Shown: positions 1 through 7,720 of the stretch, in pieces
Layout of the letters: every line of letters starts with the position of its first letter
Numbering within the stretch: position 1 is the first letter of the stretch
Assembly (NCBI GenBank): GCA_910579735.1
Contig: CAJTUZ010000022.1
Location: 1 to 59,836, forward strand
Length of the DNA: 59,836 bases
Direction of reading: 5' to 3'
Origin: an uncultured Lachnospiraceae bacterium
GTDB lineage: Bacteria; Bacillota; Clostridia; Lachnospirales; Lachnospiraceae
Program-made: the position numbers and the translations under genes
The notes under the pieces: generated by a model
The model's database searches: none
What the model was told of the DNA's origin: nothing
What the model saw: only the letters and a program-made list of their open reading frames with translations

Positions 1-59
1 TGAAAAAAGGCGATGTTTATACGATTGATGAAGCATGGGAGGAAATTGACAAAATATAA
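1..59 (+). CDS. Antitoxin of a type II toxin-antitoxin pair, C-terminal end only (partial)
   Basis: The window opens inside a plus-strand reading frame that ends KKGDVYTIDEAWEEIDKI and a TAA stop. Its stop overlaps the start of the toxin gene in the arrangement TAATG, the usual translational coupling of antitoxin-toxin pairs. An acidic tail with a Glu-Ala-Trp-Glu-Glu stretch is common at the end of small antitoxins. The DNA-binding part lies outside the window, so the antitoxin family cannot be named. The role is inferred from position. Confidence 0.6.
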   Translation, partial: KKGDVYTIDEAWEEIDKI

Positions 60-400
60 TGCCGGATAAACCAAAGAAATATAAAATCGTAATATCCAAA
101 GATGCTCTCTTGGATATTAAATCCACAAAAAAGTATATTCTCGACACCTTCAAATATCGGGAATATGCGGAAAACTTTTCAAAGAAGATAAAGAAGGCAA
201 TTAAAGAATTGGATTCTTTCCCCAAAGGCTATGAAGTTACGGGATATGTGATTGAAGGATTAAGCGTCTATTTCAAGCCTTACAGTACATATTTAATTTT
301 CTTTGTTGTGGAGGATTCCAACATTACGGTAATCCGAGTCTTGAAAGACCGCATGTATTGGCAATCTATTATCAAAAAGATGCAGAAAATCAATAGATAA
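59..400 (+). CDS. RelE/ParE-family toxin of a type II toxin-antitoxin system
   Basis: This 113-residue basic protein has the RelE/ParE layout: an N-terminal strand (YKIVISKDALLDI), two helices rich in Lys and Glu carrying the KKIKKAIKELDSFP segment, then strands ending in IRVLKDRMYWQSII. The Asp-Ser-Phe-Pro turn and the final VIRVLxxRM strand are typical of the plasmid-stabilisation branch. RelE toxins cut mRNA on the ribosome and ParE toxins poison gyrase; the sequence alone does not say which applies here. The start overlaps the antitoxin stop (TAATG), so the two are co-translated. Length is normal for the family. Confidence 0.8.
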   Translation: MPDKPKKYKIVISKDALLDIKSTKKYILDTFKYREYAENFSKKIKKAIKELDSFPKGYEVTGYVIEGLSVYFKPYSTYLIFFVVEDSNITVIRVLKDRMYWQSIIKKMQKINR

Positions 401-507
401 ATTTACTCCAATCCTCCCGTTTCGGTGAAGCCCTAAGAATCGTACAGGATCGCCTGAATGAAAAGAACTTCTATGCATTCAACCCGGGATTTGACTGTAC
501 TAAATAA
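400..507 (+). pseudogene. Possible gene remnant downstream of the toxin
   Basis: After the toxin stop a plus-strand frame stays open and reads like a protein C-terminus (RFGEALRIVQDRL, then NFYAFNPGFD, ending in TAA at 505-507). It has no start codon or ribosome site of its own and is followed at once by a hairpin terminator. I do not recognise the family. It may be the tail of a deleted gene, or chance. Confidence 0.25.
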
Positions 508-517
508 TGCAAATAGC

Positions 518-558
518 AATCCACAGCCGCCTGTAACAAGCAGCTGTGGATTATTTTA
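518..558 (+). terminator. Hairpin terminator after the toxin-antitoxin pair
   Basis: A perfect 10-bp stem (AATCCACAGC at 518-527 with GCTGTGGATT at 543-552) has a 15-nt loop and is followed by ATTTTAT. It ends the plus-strand toxin transcript and may also work on the other strand. Confidence 0.7.
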
Positions 559-741
559 TCAGCAAAAAGATGACCAGCGGTCAGAGGCATTTCCTACTGA
601 TTTTCGCACATATTCACTTGCATCTTCTCTATGAGCAGATAATAACTGTATTGCTATTTGAGGATGATCCCTAAAATAAGGACGACTTGTCCCTCTTCTC
701 TCCGTGTAGTGGTCAAGAGCAGGACAGATACTAAGTGACAT
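559..741 (-). pseudogene. Remnant of an AlkC/AlkD-like DNA alkylation repair (HEAT-repeat) protein
   Basis: A 60-codon minus-strand frame contains RPYFRDHPQIAIQLLSAHRE followed by ASEYVRKSVGNA. That resembles the conserved core of bacterial DNA-alkylation-repair HEAT-repeat proteins, where a segment close to SEYVRKSVGNALRDIS is found. After SVGNA the match stops abruptly and the frame ends near the terminator hairpin. Full proteins are over 200 residues, so this is a fragment. It sits among other broken genes. The family call rests on recalled motif similarity only. Confidence 0.45.
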
Positions 742-768
742 AGAATCAAAGTTATTTCTAATTTGTAT

Positions 769-966
769 TTACTTACTCATATTAGAATTCTCTATAAATT
801 CCATGTCCTTACTTAGCATCGAAAACATATGGTCTTCTTTTTCCTTCTTAATTCGTTGCTTTAATTTATCTACTTCTTTATAAATTTCTCTATGAAGAAT
901 ATATACATCATCTCCATCAATGTTTTCAATTTGATTAGTTATTTCTAATACTTCTTCCAGTGTCAT
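769..966 (-). CDS. Small acidic hypothetical protein, possible orphan immunity gene
   Basis: This 65-residue protein is highly charged and predicted to be almost all helical, with a Lys/Glu coiled-coil segment (KEVDKLKQRIKKEKED). It has a very good ribosome site (AGGAGG seven bases before the ATG), so it is probably still expressed. The frame lies 68 bp downstream, on the same strand, of a broken RHS-toxin end. Immunity genes of polymorphic toxins usually sit in exactly that place. I do not recognise the family, and the immunity role is inference from position. Confidence 0.6.
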   Translation of the reverse strand: MTLEEVLEITNQIENIDGDDVYILHREIYKEVDKLKQRIKKEKEDHMFSMLSKDMEFIENSNMSK

Positions 967-1033
967 TTAAATCCTCCTGAACCAGATCTAATAAGATATT
1001 CGCCTTCCCCTGCATCACATAGTAGCTGTTCTA

Positions 1034-1258
1034 TTATTTTAGTTCTTGATATGGATCATTCATTTCTGTAATTCTATAATTTTTATATAGATTCTCATCA
1101 TTCACCACATCATGCCCGATCGGATCTCTATATACTGCCGGGTTATTCCTACAGTACTCATAACGGTTCAGTCCCCTCCCCATAGCAGCTATTTTCTTGC
1201 GTGAATCTGGCGATTACCGGATTATATCGTCACCTGTTTCCTCCGCCACTACTTCCTT
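1034..1258 (-). pseudogene. Broken C-terminal end of an RHS/YD-repeat polymorphic toxin
   Basis: Read on the minus strand, the pieces of the RHS core appear in order but in different frames: AEETG (1233-1250), then RYNPVIARFTQENSCYGEG, then GLNRYEYCRNNPAVYRDPIG and a variable tail ending at a stop at 1034-1036. The expected core is close to EETGLYYLRxRYYNPxxxRFxxxDxYxGxGxNxYxYCxNNPxxYxDPxG. About 20 bases are missing after EETG, and one extra base after the YGEG codons shifts the frame. The RHS shell proteins are normally over 1000 residues, and nothing further upstream survives here. Confidence 0.75.
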
Positions 1259-1338
1259 TTCCTCATTAAATGGAAATTTGTCATTTTACTTAAATGTTAA
1301 AATGTGTTGCTTGCAGCAACGGGCAATTCCGTCTACAA

Positions 1339-1567
1339 TCGTATCAACAACTTAGGCAATTGCGAAACTCTGAGGCAGGCCGGCAGTGAAAAAAGTTTCT
1401 GCTTCGAGGCACGCTTTCGCTCCGTTAACAACGCAGCGGTACTAAGTTCGAACCGCATAAAATGCAGTTCTTACTAAGTGCCGGCGTTGTTAAAGGGCCT
1501 TTCATCAGAAATCTTTTTTCACTGCCGGCCTGCCTCAGAGTTTCGCAATTGCCTCGTATCAACAACT
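1339..1567. repeat. Inverted-repeat element flanked by 14-bp direct repeats
   Basis: The 14-mer TCGTATCAACAACT occurs at 1339-1352 and again at 1554-1567. Between them is a 0.2-kb element whose ends are a perfect 41-bp inverted repeat (1355-1395 and 1513-1553). Inside, the two halves remain recognisably similar in inverted orientation (for example TTAACAACGC at 1425-1434 against GCGTTGTTAA at 1484-1493). The whole unit is therefore two head-to-head copies of one repeat of about 95-100 bp. There is no coding capacity. The direct repeats look like a target-site duplication from insertion of a non-autonomous element. A third related copy is at 5506-5589. Confidence 0.7.
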
Positions 1568-1589
1568 GAAAGAAAGGAGGGCATCCATA

Positions 1590-2099
1590 ATGCTCAACGA
1601 AAATATAAAAGCAATCAGAAAATCAAAAGGACTTTCGCAGCAGGAGCTTGCTGTCAAGCTGAACGTGGTGCGGCAAACAGTTTCCAAATGGGAGCAAGGA
1701 TTGTCAGTTCCCGATTCCGATATGTTGATCTCCATATCGGAAGCTCTTGAAACACCCGTGAGTACGTTGCTTGGAGAAAACGTCATTGAGTCGGAGGCTG
1801 ATGACTTAAAGGCGATTTCCGCAAAACTGGAGGTGATAAACTTGCAGCTTGCACAGAAAAAAAACACAGGAAAAAGAATTTTACATTGGCTTCTTATCTC
1901 ATTGTGTATAGTCATAATAGCAATCTTTGCAATCTTATTGGCATTAGAAAGTCCTTACTTGAATTGGGATTATAGTGATCCTGAAACCGCCGTTCTCGGA
2001 GTGGCATTTCACTCATTTGAATGGCTGTATGTCAGAGCGGCGCCTATTATCCTTATTGGTGCAGGCATTGGAATTTTCTTAACGCGGAAGAAAGAATAA
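1590..2099 (+). CDS. XRE-family regulator with two C-terminal membrane helices
   Basis: Residues 1-60 form a classic Cro/CI helix-turn-helix (IKAIRKSKGLSQQELAVKLN, VVRQTVSKWEQG, PDSDMLISISEAL). A linker follows, then two membrane segments at about residues 95-117 and 148-164 ending in a short basic tail (TRKKE). Such HTH-membrane proteins are common in Firmicutes. They probably act as membrane-tethered regulators, but the ligand is unknown. The start has a strong site (AAAGGAGG). The inverted-repeat element ends 36 bp before the start, so it either carries or disrupts the promoter. A hairpin terminator follows the gene. Confidence 0.8.
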   Translation: MLNENIKAIRKSKGLSQQELAVKLNVVRQTVSKWEQGLSVPDSDMLISISEALETPVSTLLGENVIESEADDLKAISAKLEVINLQLAQKKNTGKRILHWLLISLCIVIIAIFAILLALESPYLNWDYSDPETAVLGVAFHSFEWLYVRAAPIILIGAGIGIFLTRKKE

Positions 2100-2158
2100 A
2101 ATCAAAAATCTTTCTTCTCTGCTGCGTAACATAGCAGGCGAATTAGATAAAGGACGGC

Positions 2159-2200
2159 AAACGTGGCGGTCAAAATGTCCGCCACGTTAATGTCTTTTAT
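2159..2200 (+). terminator. Rho-independent terminator after the XRE regulator
   Basis: A 10-bp perfect stem (AACGTGGCGG at 2159-2168 with CCGCCACGTT at 2179-2188) is followed by AATGTCTTTTAT. It is placed 60 bp after the regulator's stop codon. Confidence 0.75.
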
Positions 2201-2216
2201 AATGATATTAAATAAA

Positions 2217-2338
2217 TTAATTTGGGTCGTAATGGGCGGAGGTTTCAATGATCTTTTCAATTTCCATACCATTATCGATCAGTGCGGTCTGCTCCTCAAC
2301 CCTCACTTTGCATGACCGGATACCCCGAAAGAAATCTA
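2217..2338 (-). pseudogene. Possible protein C-terminal remnant
   Basis: A minus-strand frame, in a different frame from the neighbouring GGDEF-EAL gene, reads DFFRGIRSCKVRVEEQ, then ALIDNGMEIEKIIETSAHYD, then PN and a stop at 2217-2219. Its composition resembles real protein, but it has no start codon or ribosome site and its beginning would run into the end of the EAL gene. I do not recognise it. It may be the tail of a gene removed when this region was rearranged. Confidence 0.3.
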
Positions 2339-4003
2339 AGCCTGCACAAGTTCCCGCAGTCTCTCGATCCCGATCGGTTTCGAATAATAATACCCCTGAA
2401 ACCAGGTGGCCTGATAAATCCGCAGATAATTCTGTAATTCTTCCGTTTCTACACCTTCCAGGCAGGTACTCATGCCGCAGCTGTTGGCAAACTCAACGAT
2501 CGATCTGACCATAGCCTGCTTTTTAGCATCTTCGGTAATTCCCCGGATAAAACTCATATCCAGTTTGATCTCATCCATTGGCGCATGAAGCACAATACCG
2601 GAAGAAGCGCTTCCGGTTCCGTAATCGTCCATTGCCATACGGATACCGTACCCCTGGAAAAATTCCACTTCTTTCCTGATCGCTTCCAGCGGCATATCTC
2701 TGCATCGTTCCGTCAGTTCCAGGCATAAATGATCGGCCGGAAATTCCGTCTGCTCCAAAATGCGCAGCACTTCCGTACGAAATTCTTCCCGCTCCATCTG
2801 TCTTGCCGAAACATTGACATTGAGTACAAATTCAGGCAGAACGGTAAGCAGTTCCACGGTCTCCTGCAAAGCCGTCTGCAATACATAGTTACCAAGTTCA
2901 TACATAACCGGATCGGTCTCCATCCATTCGATAAACATTCCGGGCGGCACGATCCCATAAGGCTCTCTGCGCCATCTGACAAGCGCTTCCGCTCCTATGA
3001 TACGTCCTGTCCCGGAAACGACAATCGGCTGATATTCCACGTAAAATCCCTCACAGCCCTCCCTGACCGACTGGTGGATCACTTTCATCAATTCCAGATC
3101 TACATTCCCGGACGTACGCACTTCATCATTGAAAATGATCAATTTTCCCTGATGCTCCGTTTCCGAATGTCCAAGCGCATATGCAGCTTTGGAACTGAAC
3201 GCATCTGCTTCTCCGTCATATTGATCTATCAGAATTGCTCCTGCACATATTTTCAGCGTAATCCGTCTGTTGTTTACACAAATTCCTTTTGCCAGCTTCT
3301 CTCTGAGTATTTGCTCAAATGCAAGCAGTTTTTCCCTGCCGCCTCCCCTTAAAATGAAACCAAATTTCGGACCGTCAAGCCTGTAAACGGCGCTGCTTTC
3401 ATCCATCATAAATATAAACTGCAGAGCTGTTTCTTTTAAAAGCCGGTTCGCAAAGTCATGGCCATAAATAATATTCAGATTATTGAATCGTTCCAATTTG
3501 ATCATCAGCACGGCAAAAGGCTCTTTTTTGGCAATTTCAATTTCAAGATCTGTGCCGAACCTTGCCTGAGAATACAGATCCGTCAAAGCGTCGATCCTTG
3601 GCAGGACATTTTCATTCCGCAGCAAAATGAGCAGATACTCTTCCCCATTCTTCTGATCTGTCACGATGTCGGTATGGATACTGAACATATGATATTCTTC
3701 GGAAGCATTTTTGATGCGGACGCACAACTCCCTGTCCAGATTTTTCCCCTGTACTCTTTCCGGCATCCCTTCCTCATATTCCCATAGATCATCCGGGTGG
3801 ATCAAACCTCTCATGATCTCATAATGGTCATCACTGCAGATATCCCAAAGTCCGAAATAATCTTTTGTCGTCTCCGAAAACCAAACCCTGTTCTGTTTTA
3901 AATGCAGGATATAAATATAAGTATCTTCTGCCAGTCTGTTGACTTTATTCATCACCGAATCTATGTAGCTTTCATTTTCATGCCAGAATTTCCGTTCTTC
4001 CAT
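2336..4003 (-). CDS. PAS-GGDEF-EAL cyclic-di-GMP protein (probable phosphodiesterase with degenerate GGDEF)
   Basis: The N-terminal 130 residues resemble a PAS fold. Next comes a GGDEF-type domain (about 135-290), whose signature position reads RLDGPKFGFIL instead of RLGGDEF, so cyclase activity is unlikely. The C-terminal EAL domain (about 305-550) looks intact: GAEALVRW, VNVSARQ, LELTER, MDDYGTG, IKLDMSFI and EGVET are all present, covering the usual metal ligands and catalytic lysine. The likely role is hydrolysis of c-di-GMP, with the GGDEF part perhaps sensing GTP. There is no membrane segment, so it is cytosolic. A promoter-like pair lies about 100 bp upstream. Confidence 0.88.
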   Translation of the reverse strand: MEERKFWHENESYIDSVMNKVNRLAEDTYIYILHLKQNRVWFSETTKDYFGLWDICSDDHYEIMRGLIHPDDLWEYEEGMPERVQGKNLDRELCVRIKNASEEYHMFSIHTDIVTDQKNGEEYLLILLRNENVLPRIDALTDLYSQARFGTDLEIEIAKKEPFAVLMIKLERFNNLNIIYGHDFANRLLKETALQFIFMMDESSAVYRLDGPKFGFILRGGGREKLLAFEQILREKLAKGICVNNRRITLKICAGAILIDQYDGEADAFSSKAAYALGHSETEHQGKLIIFNDEVRTSGNVDLELMKVIHQSVREGCEGFYVEYQPIVVSGTGRIIGAEALVRWRREPYGIVPPGMFIEWMETDPVMYELGNYVLQTALQETVELLTVLPEFVLNVNVSARQMEREEFRTEVLRILEQTEFPADHLCLELTERCRDMPLEAIRKEVEFFQGYGIRMAMDDYGTGSASSGIVLHAPMDEIKLDMSFIRGITEDAKKQAMVRSIVEFANSCGMSTCLEGVETEELQNYLRIYQATWFQGYYYSKPIGIERLRELVQA

Positions 4004-4603
4004 TTATGTACCCCATATATTTCCTGATCGTTTTTCCCTCATGGGAATAAAGAGAATTTTTCTGCCAGATCTGTAACTGTTATTTCCCACCGTTAATTTT
4101 ATACCTTTATGCTACAATGAAATCCAAACCGGGTCAAGAGGCAGAATCCCAATCATAGGTATATTCATATTCATGGGTATAATGTGCACATACGTATATT
4201 TACTATTTATTATACCATCACAATATGTCCTTTGTTTTGTCATAATGACATGTTCTCTTAGATATGCTTTCTTCTCCGCTGTCAAAAGTCCCTCTGCTGC
4301 CTTTTCCTGCCCTGTCAGGACTTGTATGACCATCAAGATGGGAGGCTTTGTTGAAATCAGGTACGTTCCTGTATCTTTTATATGGCTGTGATGATAAAAA
4401 ACATCTTTCAGACGGCACCTTCTCTCTTCTTTAATTATATTGCAATATAAAAAACGAAACAATCTATAATGCTCTCCTGCTGAAATTTTTTCGACAATAT
4501 TTCATTTCCTTATACTTTCCTTAGATATCCCTGATAGACTTTTTTTGAGCAGGAAAATAAACCTGATTTTCCACTCAAAACAATTTTATGGAGGATAATA
4601 TCT
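4004..4603. other. 600-bp intergenic stretch between divergent genes
   Basis: It holds the promoter-like pair for the GGDEF-EAL gene near 4110-4137 and, on the plus side, the leader of the TraX-like gene with an AT-rich stretch and a short hairpin (GGAAAAT at 4552 with ATTTTCC). Frames of 116 (4112-4462, minus) and 72 codons are open here. They lack a ribosome site, overlap the promoter and show no recognisable family, so I do not call them genes. Confidence 0.5.
4109..4137 (-). promoter_or_regulatory. Probable sigma-70-type promoter of the GGDEF-EAL gene
   Basis: On the minus strand TTGACC (4137-4132) and TAGCAT (4114-4109) are separated by 17 bp. It lies about 105 bp before the start codon and would give a leader of about 100 nt. 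Confidence 0.4.
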
Positions 4604-5491
4604 ATGCAGCAATCAAAAACAACAGACAGTTCCTTTCACATTCCATGTCTATGTCCGGCCGGAGGCATGTCCGGATTTGCACTGAAATATCTCGCGATGG
4701 CCCTGATGGTCCTGGATCATATCGAATACTTTTTTGCCTTCACCGGAAAGATCCCGTTATTCTTTTCCTGGCTGGGCAGGCTTTCCGCGCCGCTTTTTTT
4801 ATTCTGTGTGATCGAAGGTTTTATCCATACGCATGACCGGAAAAAATATTTTCTGCGCATCTATCTGCTGTCAGTCTTTATGGGGGCGATACACTTTTCT
4901 TTCTACAACATAGGCTTTGCACTCGTGCGGCCTGACGGATTTTTCCCGCAAAACCAGATGCTTGCATCGTTTTCTATTCTCATCGTCGTACTACAGGGTT
5001 TCGACTGGTGTGCACACAAAAAATGGCTTCGCGGTCTTTGCGCCATACTGATTCCCATACTTCTTCCGTTTGCGGTATCTGCTCTGATGATGGCCTTTCC
5101 GCAGCCGGTATTCAATTTTTCCATAAGCCTTCTGGTTTTTACCGTCCTGCCGATCCATTCTTTTATTATGGACGGCGGCACTGCTGTCCTGCTTTTCGGC
5201 GTTATACTTTATCTGTCCCGCAGAAACAGAAAACTGCAGGCTGCAGCCTTTATAGTCACCACGATCCTCTGGGATATCGTACGACTGCATTTTATGGCCC
5301 CCGATCTGCGCTTCATAGACTTTTTTACGCTTGCATATGAATGGATGGAGGTTTTTGCAGTCATTCCCATGCTGTGCTATAATGGAACAAAAGGACGTGG
5401 TTCCAAACGCCTCTTTTACTGGTTCTATCCGGTTCACATTTATGTTTTGTATGCATTATCCTGTTTACTGTATCTGTTTCTTAACCGGTGA
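4604..5491 (+). CDS. TraX-family integral membrane protein
   Basis: This 295-residue polytopic protein has about seven to eight membrane segments. The conserved features of the TraX family are present: LKYLAMALMVLDHIEYFF near residue 30, WLGRLSAPLFLFCVIEGF with the following HTHDRKKYFLR, and YWFYPVHIYVLYAL at the C-terminus. TraX of the F plasmid N-acetylates pilin. Chromosomal members in clostridia are of unknown substrate and are thought to be membrane acyltransferases. No conjugation genes surround it. The start is supported by GGAGG nine bases upstream. The gene stands alone, with a response regulator 135 bp downstream. Confidence 0.8.
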   Translation: MQQSKTTDSSFHIPCLCPAGGMSGFALKYLAMALMVLDHIEYFFAFTGKIPLFFSWLGRLSAPLFLFCVIEGFIHTHDRKKYFLRIYLLSVFMGAIHFSFYNIGFALVRPDGFFPQNQMLASFSILIVVLQGFDWCAHKKWLRGLCAILIPILLPFAVSALMMAFPQPVFNFSISLLVFTVLPIHSFIMDGGTAVLLFGVILYLSRRNRKLQAAAFIVTTILWDIVRLHFMAPDLRFIDFFTLAYEWMEVFAVIPMLCYNGTKGRGSKRLFYWFYPVHIYVLYALSCLLYLFLNR

Positions 5492-5505
5492 TTGTAAAAC
5501 ACATC

Positions 5506-5589
5506 AAATGCCGCGCTCACTAAGAACCGGCGTTTTTAGAGGGCCTTTCAGCAGAAATCTTTTTATCTGCCTGCACGTAGTTTCGCAAT
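5506..5589 (+). repeat. Single diverged copy of the 1.4-kb inverted-repeat unit
   Basis: This segment is similar along its length to the right half of the element at 1460-1553. Shared blocks in the same order are CTAAG, CCGGCGTT, AGGGCCTTTCA, CAGAAATCTTTTT, CTGCCTGC and AGTTTCGCAAT. As at the first locus, the unit ends about 37-41 bp before the start codon of a regulator gene. Confidence 0.65.
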
Positions 5590-5625
5590 CAGCTGAATCC
5601 CCCTTCAGATGAAAGGAGTTTTCAA

Positions 5626-6291
5626 ATGGCACATATTCTGGCAATCGATGATGACGAGGCCATGCTCATTCTGATCAGGAATACCTTAACCAAAGATGGG
5701 CATGTCGTGACCGGTATCTCCCGCATCACGGAAACGCTTGGAAACGAACTGTCATCATATGATCTTATCTTATTGGATGTCATGATGCCGGGAACGGATG
5801 GGTATACATTCTGCCGTGAAATCCGAAGTTTCACGGACTGCCCGATTCTTTTCCTCACTGCAAAAAGTATGGAAGAAGACGTAGATTTCGGCTTTTCGGT
5901 CGGTGCGGATGATTATATCAAAAAGCCGTTTTCCATTCTGGAACTGCGTGCCCGGGTCAATGCACATTTAAGACGTGAGCAGCGTGAAAAAATCCAGTGT
6001 TTTGCCGTCGGCAGCGTTCGTTTTTTCTTAGCTCAAAAAGAAATCCGGGTCAGGGAACAAAAACTTATTTTTACCAAAAGCGAATATGAGATCAGTCTGC
6101 TGCTTGCCAGAAATCACGGTCAGATCTATTCCAAGGAACAGATTTTTGAGAATGTCTTTGGCTACGATAAGGAGAGTGATGTTTCGGCTATCACGGAGCA
6201 TATTAAAAATATCCGGAAAAAACTTGCCGCAGCCGGCATATCTCCGATTGAGACTATATGGGGGATTGGATACCGATGGAACAACGTATGA
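5626..6291 (+). CDS. OmpR/PhoB-family response regulator
   Basis: The receiver domain (residues 1-115) has the acidic pair (IDDDE), the phosphorylation site in LLDVMMPG (Asp about 50), TAK for the Thr switch, and KKPF. The winged-helix DNA-binding domain (about 128-220) ends ETIWGIGYRW, typical of OmpR/PhoB. Ribosome site AAAGGAG lies seven bases upstream. The stop overlaps the kinase start as ATGA, so kinase and regulator are a co-translated pair. The operon converges on an ABC exporter operon that has its own kinase and regulator. Confidence 0.92.
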   Translation: MAHILAIDDDEAMLILIRNTLTKDGHVVTGISRITETLGNELSSYDLILLDVMMPGTDGYTFCREIRSFTDCPILFLTAKSMEEDVDFGFSVGADDYIKKPFSILELRARVNAHLRREQREKIQCFAVGSVRFFLAQKEIRVREQKLIFTKSEYEISLLLARNHGQIYSKEQIFENVFGYDKESDVSAITEHIKNIRKKLAAAGISPIETIWGIGYRWNNV

Positions 6292-7706
6292 AGAAACAAA
6301 ACGGAAAGAAACGGAACAAAAAGAAATGGAATGGAGTACTGCTAAAAAAAGAACGCAGCTTAAACCACTTTTTCATCATATTTCTGGCACATGCTCTCCT
6401 GTCGTTTATTCTGATTGCGCTGCTGTGGATAGTTCTATTATCTGCGGCCTCTTCTTTTCATATCCTGATCCCGGCAAATACAGTTGAACGTTCTGTCTCC
6501 TCCTGGCTTGCCACACTTGACGGACACTCATCCATTACACCGGAAGAAATTCCTTCCGGTGCAGAGTATGCTTTTTTCAATACTGACAACATGCTTTTAC
6601 AGACTACCTTAGAGGAAAACGCTTTAGAAACCGCAGTTGAATTTGCTGCATCCAATGATCTGACGAGTATCAGACGAAACAGTACCTATATCTATCTTCG
6701 GATTGACACCGATACGCAGCACGTTATTATTGCTTACCGCCTTATGGCCACTTTTGCTTCTTCTTTTCTGCGGCGCATCTTCCCGAATGCCGAAATTGTC
6801 TTCCTTTTACTGCTTCTTTTCATGTTGGCAGCAGATTTCATTTTTATTGCCATTCGATATGCCCGCAAATTAAACGCGGAACTGCAAAAACTTGACTCTG
6901 CAGCAAGGCAGATCGGTGCACAGAATCTGGATTTTGATGTGGAGAAAACAAAATTATCCGAATTTAACCGGATCATGGATTCTCTGGAACATTTAAAAAC
7001 GGATCTGCAGCATTCCCTCAAAGAACAATGGTTTCTGGAACAACGCAAAAAACAGCAGTTGACCGCACTGGCTCACGATATAAAAACACCGCTTGCCATC
7101 ATAACGGGCAATGCGGAGCTTTTATCGGAAACAAAACAGACCAAAGAGCAGGAGGAATATACTGCATTCATTCTGAAACATACCGCCCAGATTCACCGTT
7201 ATGTGACAGGAATGATAGCCATTTCGAGGACAGCCGCCGACAAAGACAGTGTCTGTGATATCAGAGATCTGTTAACCGTAACGGTACAGAATATTGAAAT
7301 TCTCGGGAACAGAAAGCAGCTCTCCTGCTCTCTTTCGGTCGAGGATCTTCCGGACCCGCTGTCTGTACCAAAAGATAATCTGCAGCGGATCCTTGATAAT
7401 ATCATCGATAATGCCGTGCAGTATTCTCCTGTAAACGGTACAATTTTTCTCTGCGTCCGTTTTGCAGCGCACATGCTGCAGATTCGTGTACGGGATGAAG
7501 GAGAAGGCTTCACAGGAGAAGCTCTCGCCCTTGCCACAACCGAATTTTACCGCGCCGAAAAAAGCCGCAGCAGCAAGGAACATTTCGGTCTGGGACTTAC
7601 CATTGCAAAACAGATCGTTACCGAACTTGGCGGAACGCTCTGTCTTGCAAATGCCCCGGAAGGAGGCGCCCTTGTTACGATATGTATTCCTCCCTGCGTG
7701 CGCTGA
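6288..7706 (+). CDS. Sensor histidine kinase, partner of the preceding response regulator
   Basis: The start at 6288 is chosen because it makes the ATGA overlap with the regulator stop; starts at 6258 and 6276 are also open. The protein (472 residues) begins with a very basic segment. It then has a membrane helix (about 28-52), an extracytoplasmic sensor of about 110 residues, a second helix (about 158-180), a HAMP-like linker and a HisKA domain with the H-box ALAHDIKTPLAI (His about 263). The ATPase domain follows with N-box NIIDNAVQYS, G1 DEGEGF and G2 HFGLGL. All catalytic boxes look intact. The signal is unknown; a cell-envelope stress or peptide cue would fit the nearby exporter. Confidence 0.92.
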   Translation: MKKQNGKKRNKKKWNGVLLKKERSLNHFFIIFLAHALLSFILIALLWIVLLSAASSFHILIPANTVERSVSSWLATLDGHSSITPEEIPSGAEYAFFNTDNMLLQTTLEENALETAVEFAASNDLTSIRRNSTYIYLRIDTDTQHVIIAYRLMATFASSFLRRIFPNAEIVFLLLLLFMLAADFIFIAIRYARKLNAELQKLDSAARQIGAQNLDFDVEKTKLSEFNRIMDSLEHLKTDLQHSLKEQWFLEQRKKQQLTALAHDIKTPLAIITGNAELLSETKQTKEQEEYTAFILKHTAQIHRYVTGMIAISRTAADKDSVCDIRDLLTVTVQNIEILGNRKQLSCSLSVEDLPDPLSVPKDNLQRILDNIIDNAVQYSPVNGTIFLCVRFAAHMLQIRVRDEGEGFTGEALALATTEFYRAEKSRSSKEHFGLGLTIAKQIVTELGGTLCLANAPEGGALVTICIPPCVR

Positions 7707-7720
7707 ATCCCTCTTATGGT

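Noticed and set aside
1353..1553. Inverted-repeat element considered as a simple transcription terminator
   Set aside because: Arms of 41 bp plus further inner similarity, flanking direct repeats and a related copy elsewhere fit a dispersed repeat better than a terminator.
2729..3352. 207-codon plus-strand frame opposite the GGDEF-EAL gene
   Set aside because: It is fully antisense to a gene with clear domain motifs and has no family signature.
4112..4462. 116-codon minus-strand open frame between the EAL and TraX-like genes
   Set aside because: No ribosome site, no recognisable family, and it overlaps the likely EAL promoter. Another frame on the same strand is open over the same bases, as in non-coding DNA.
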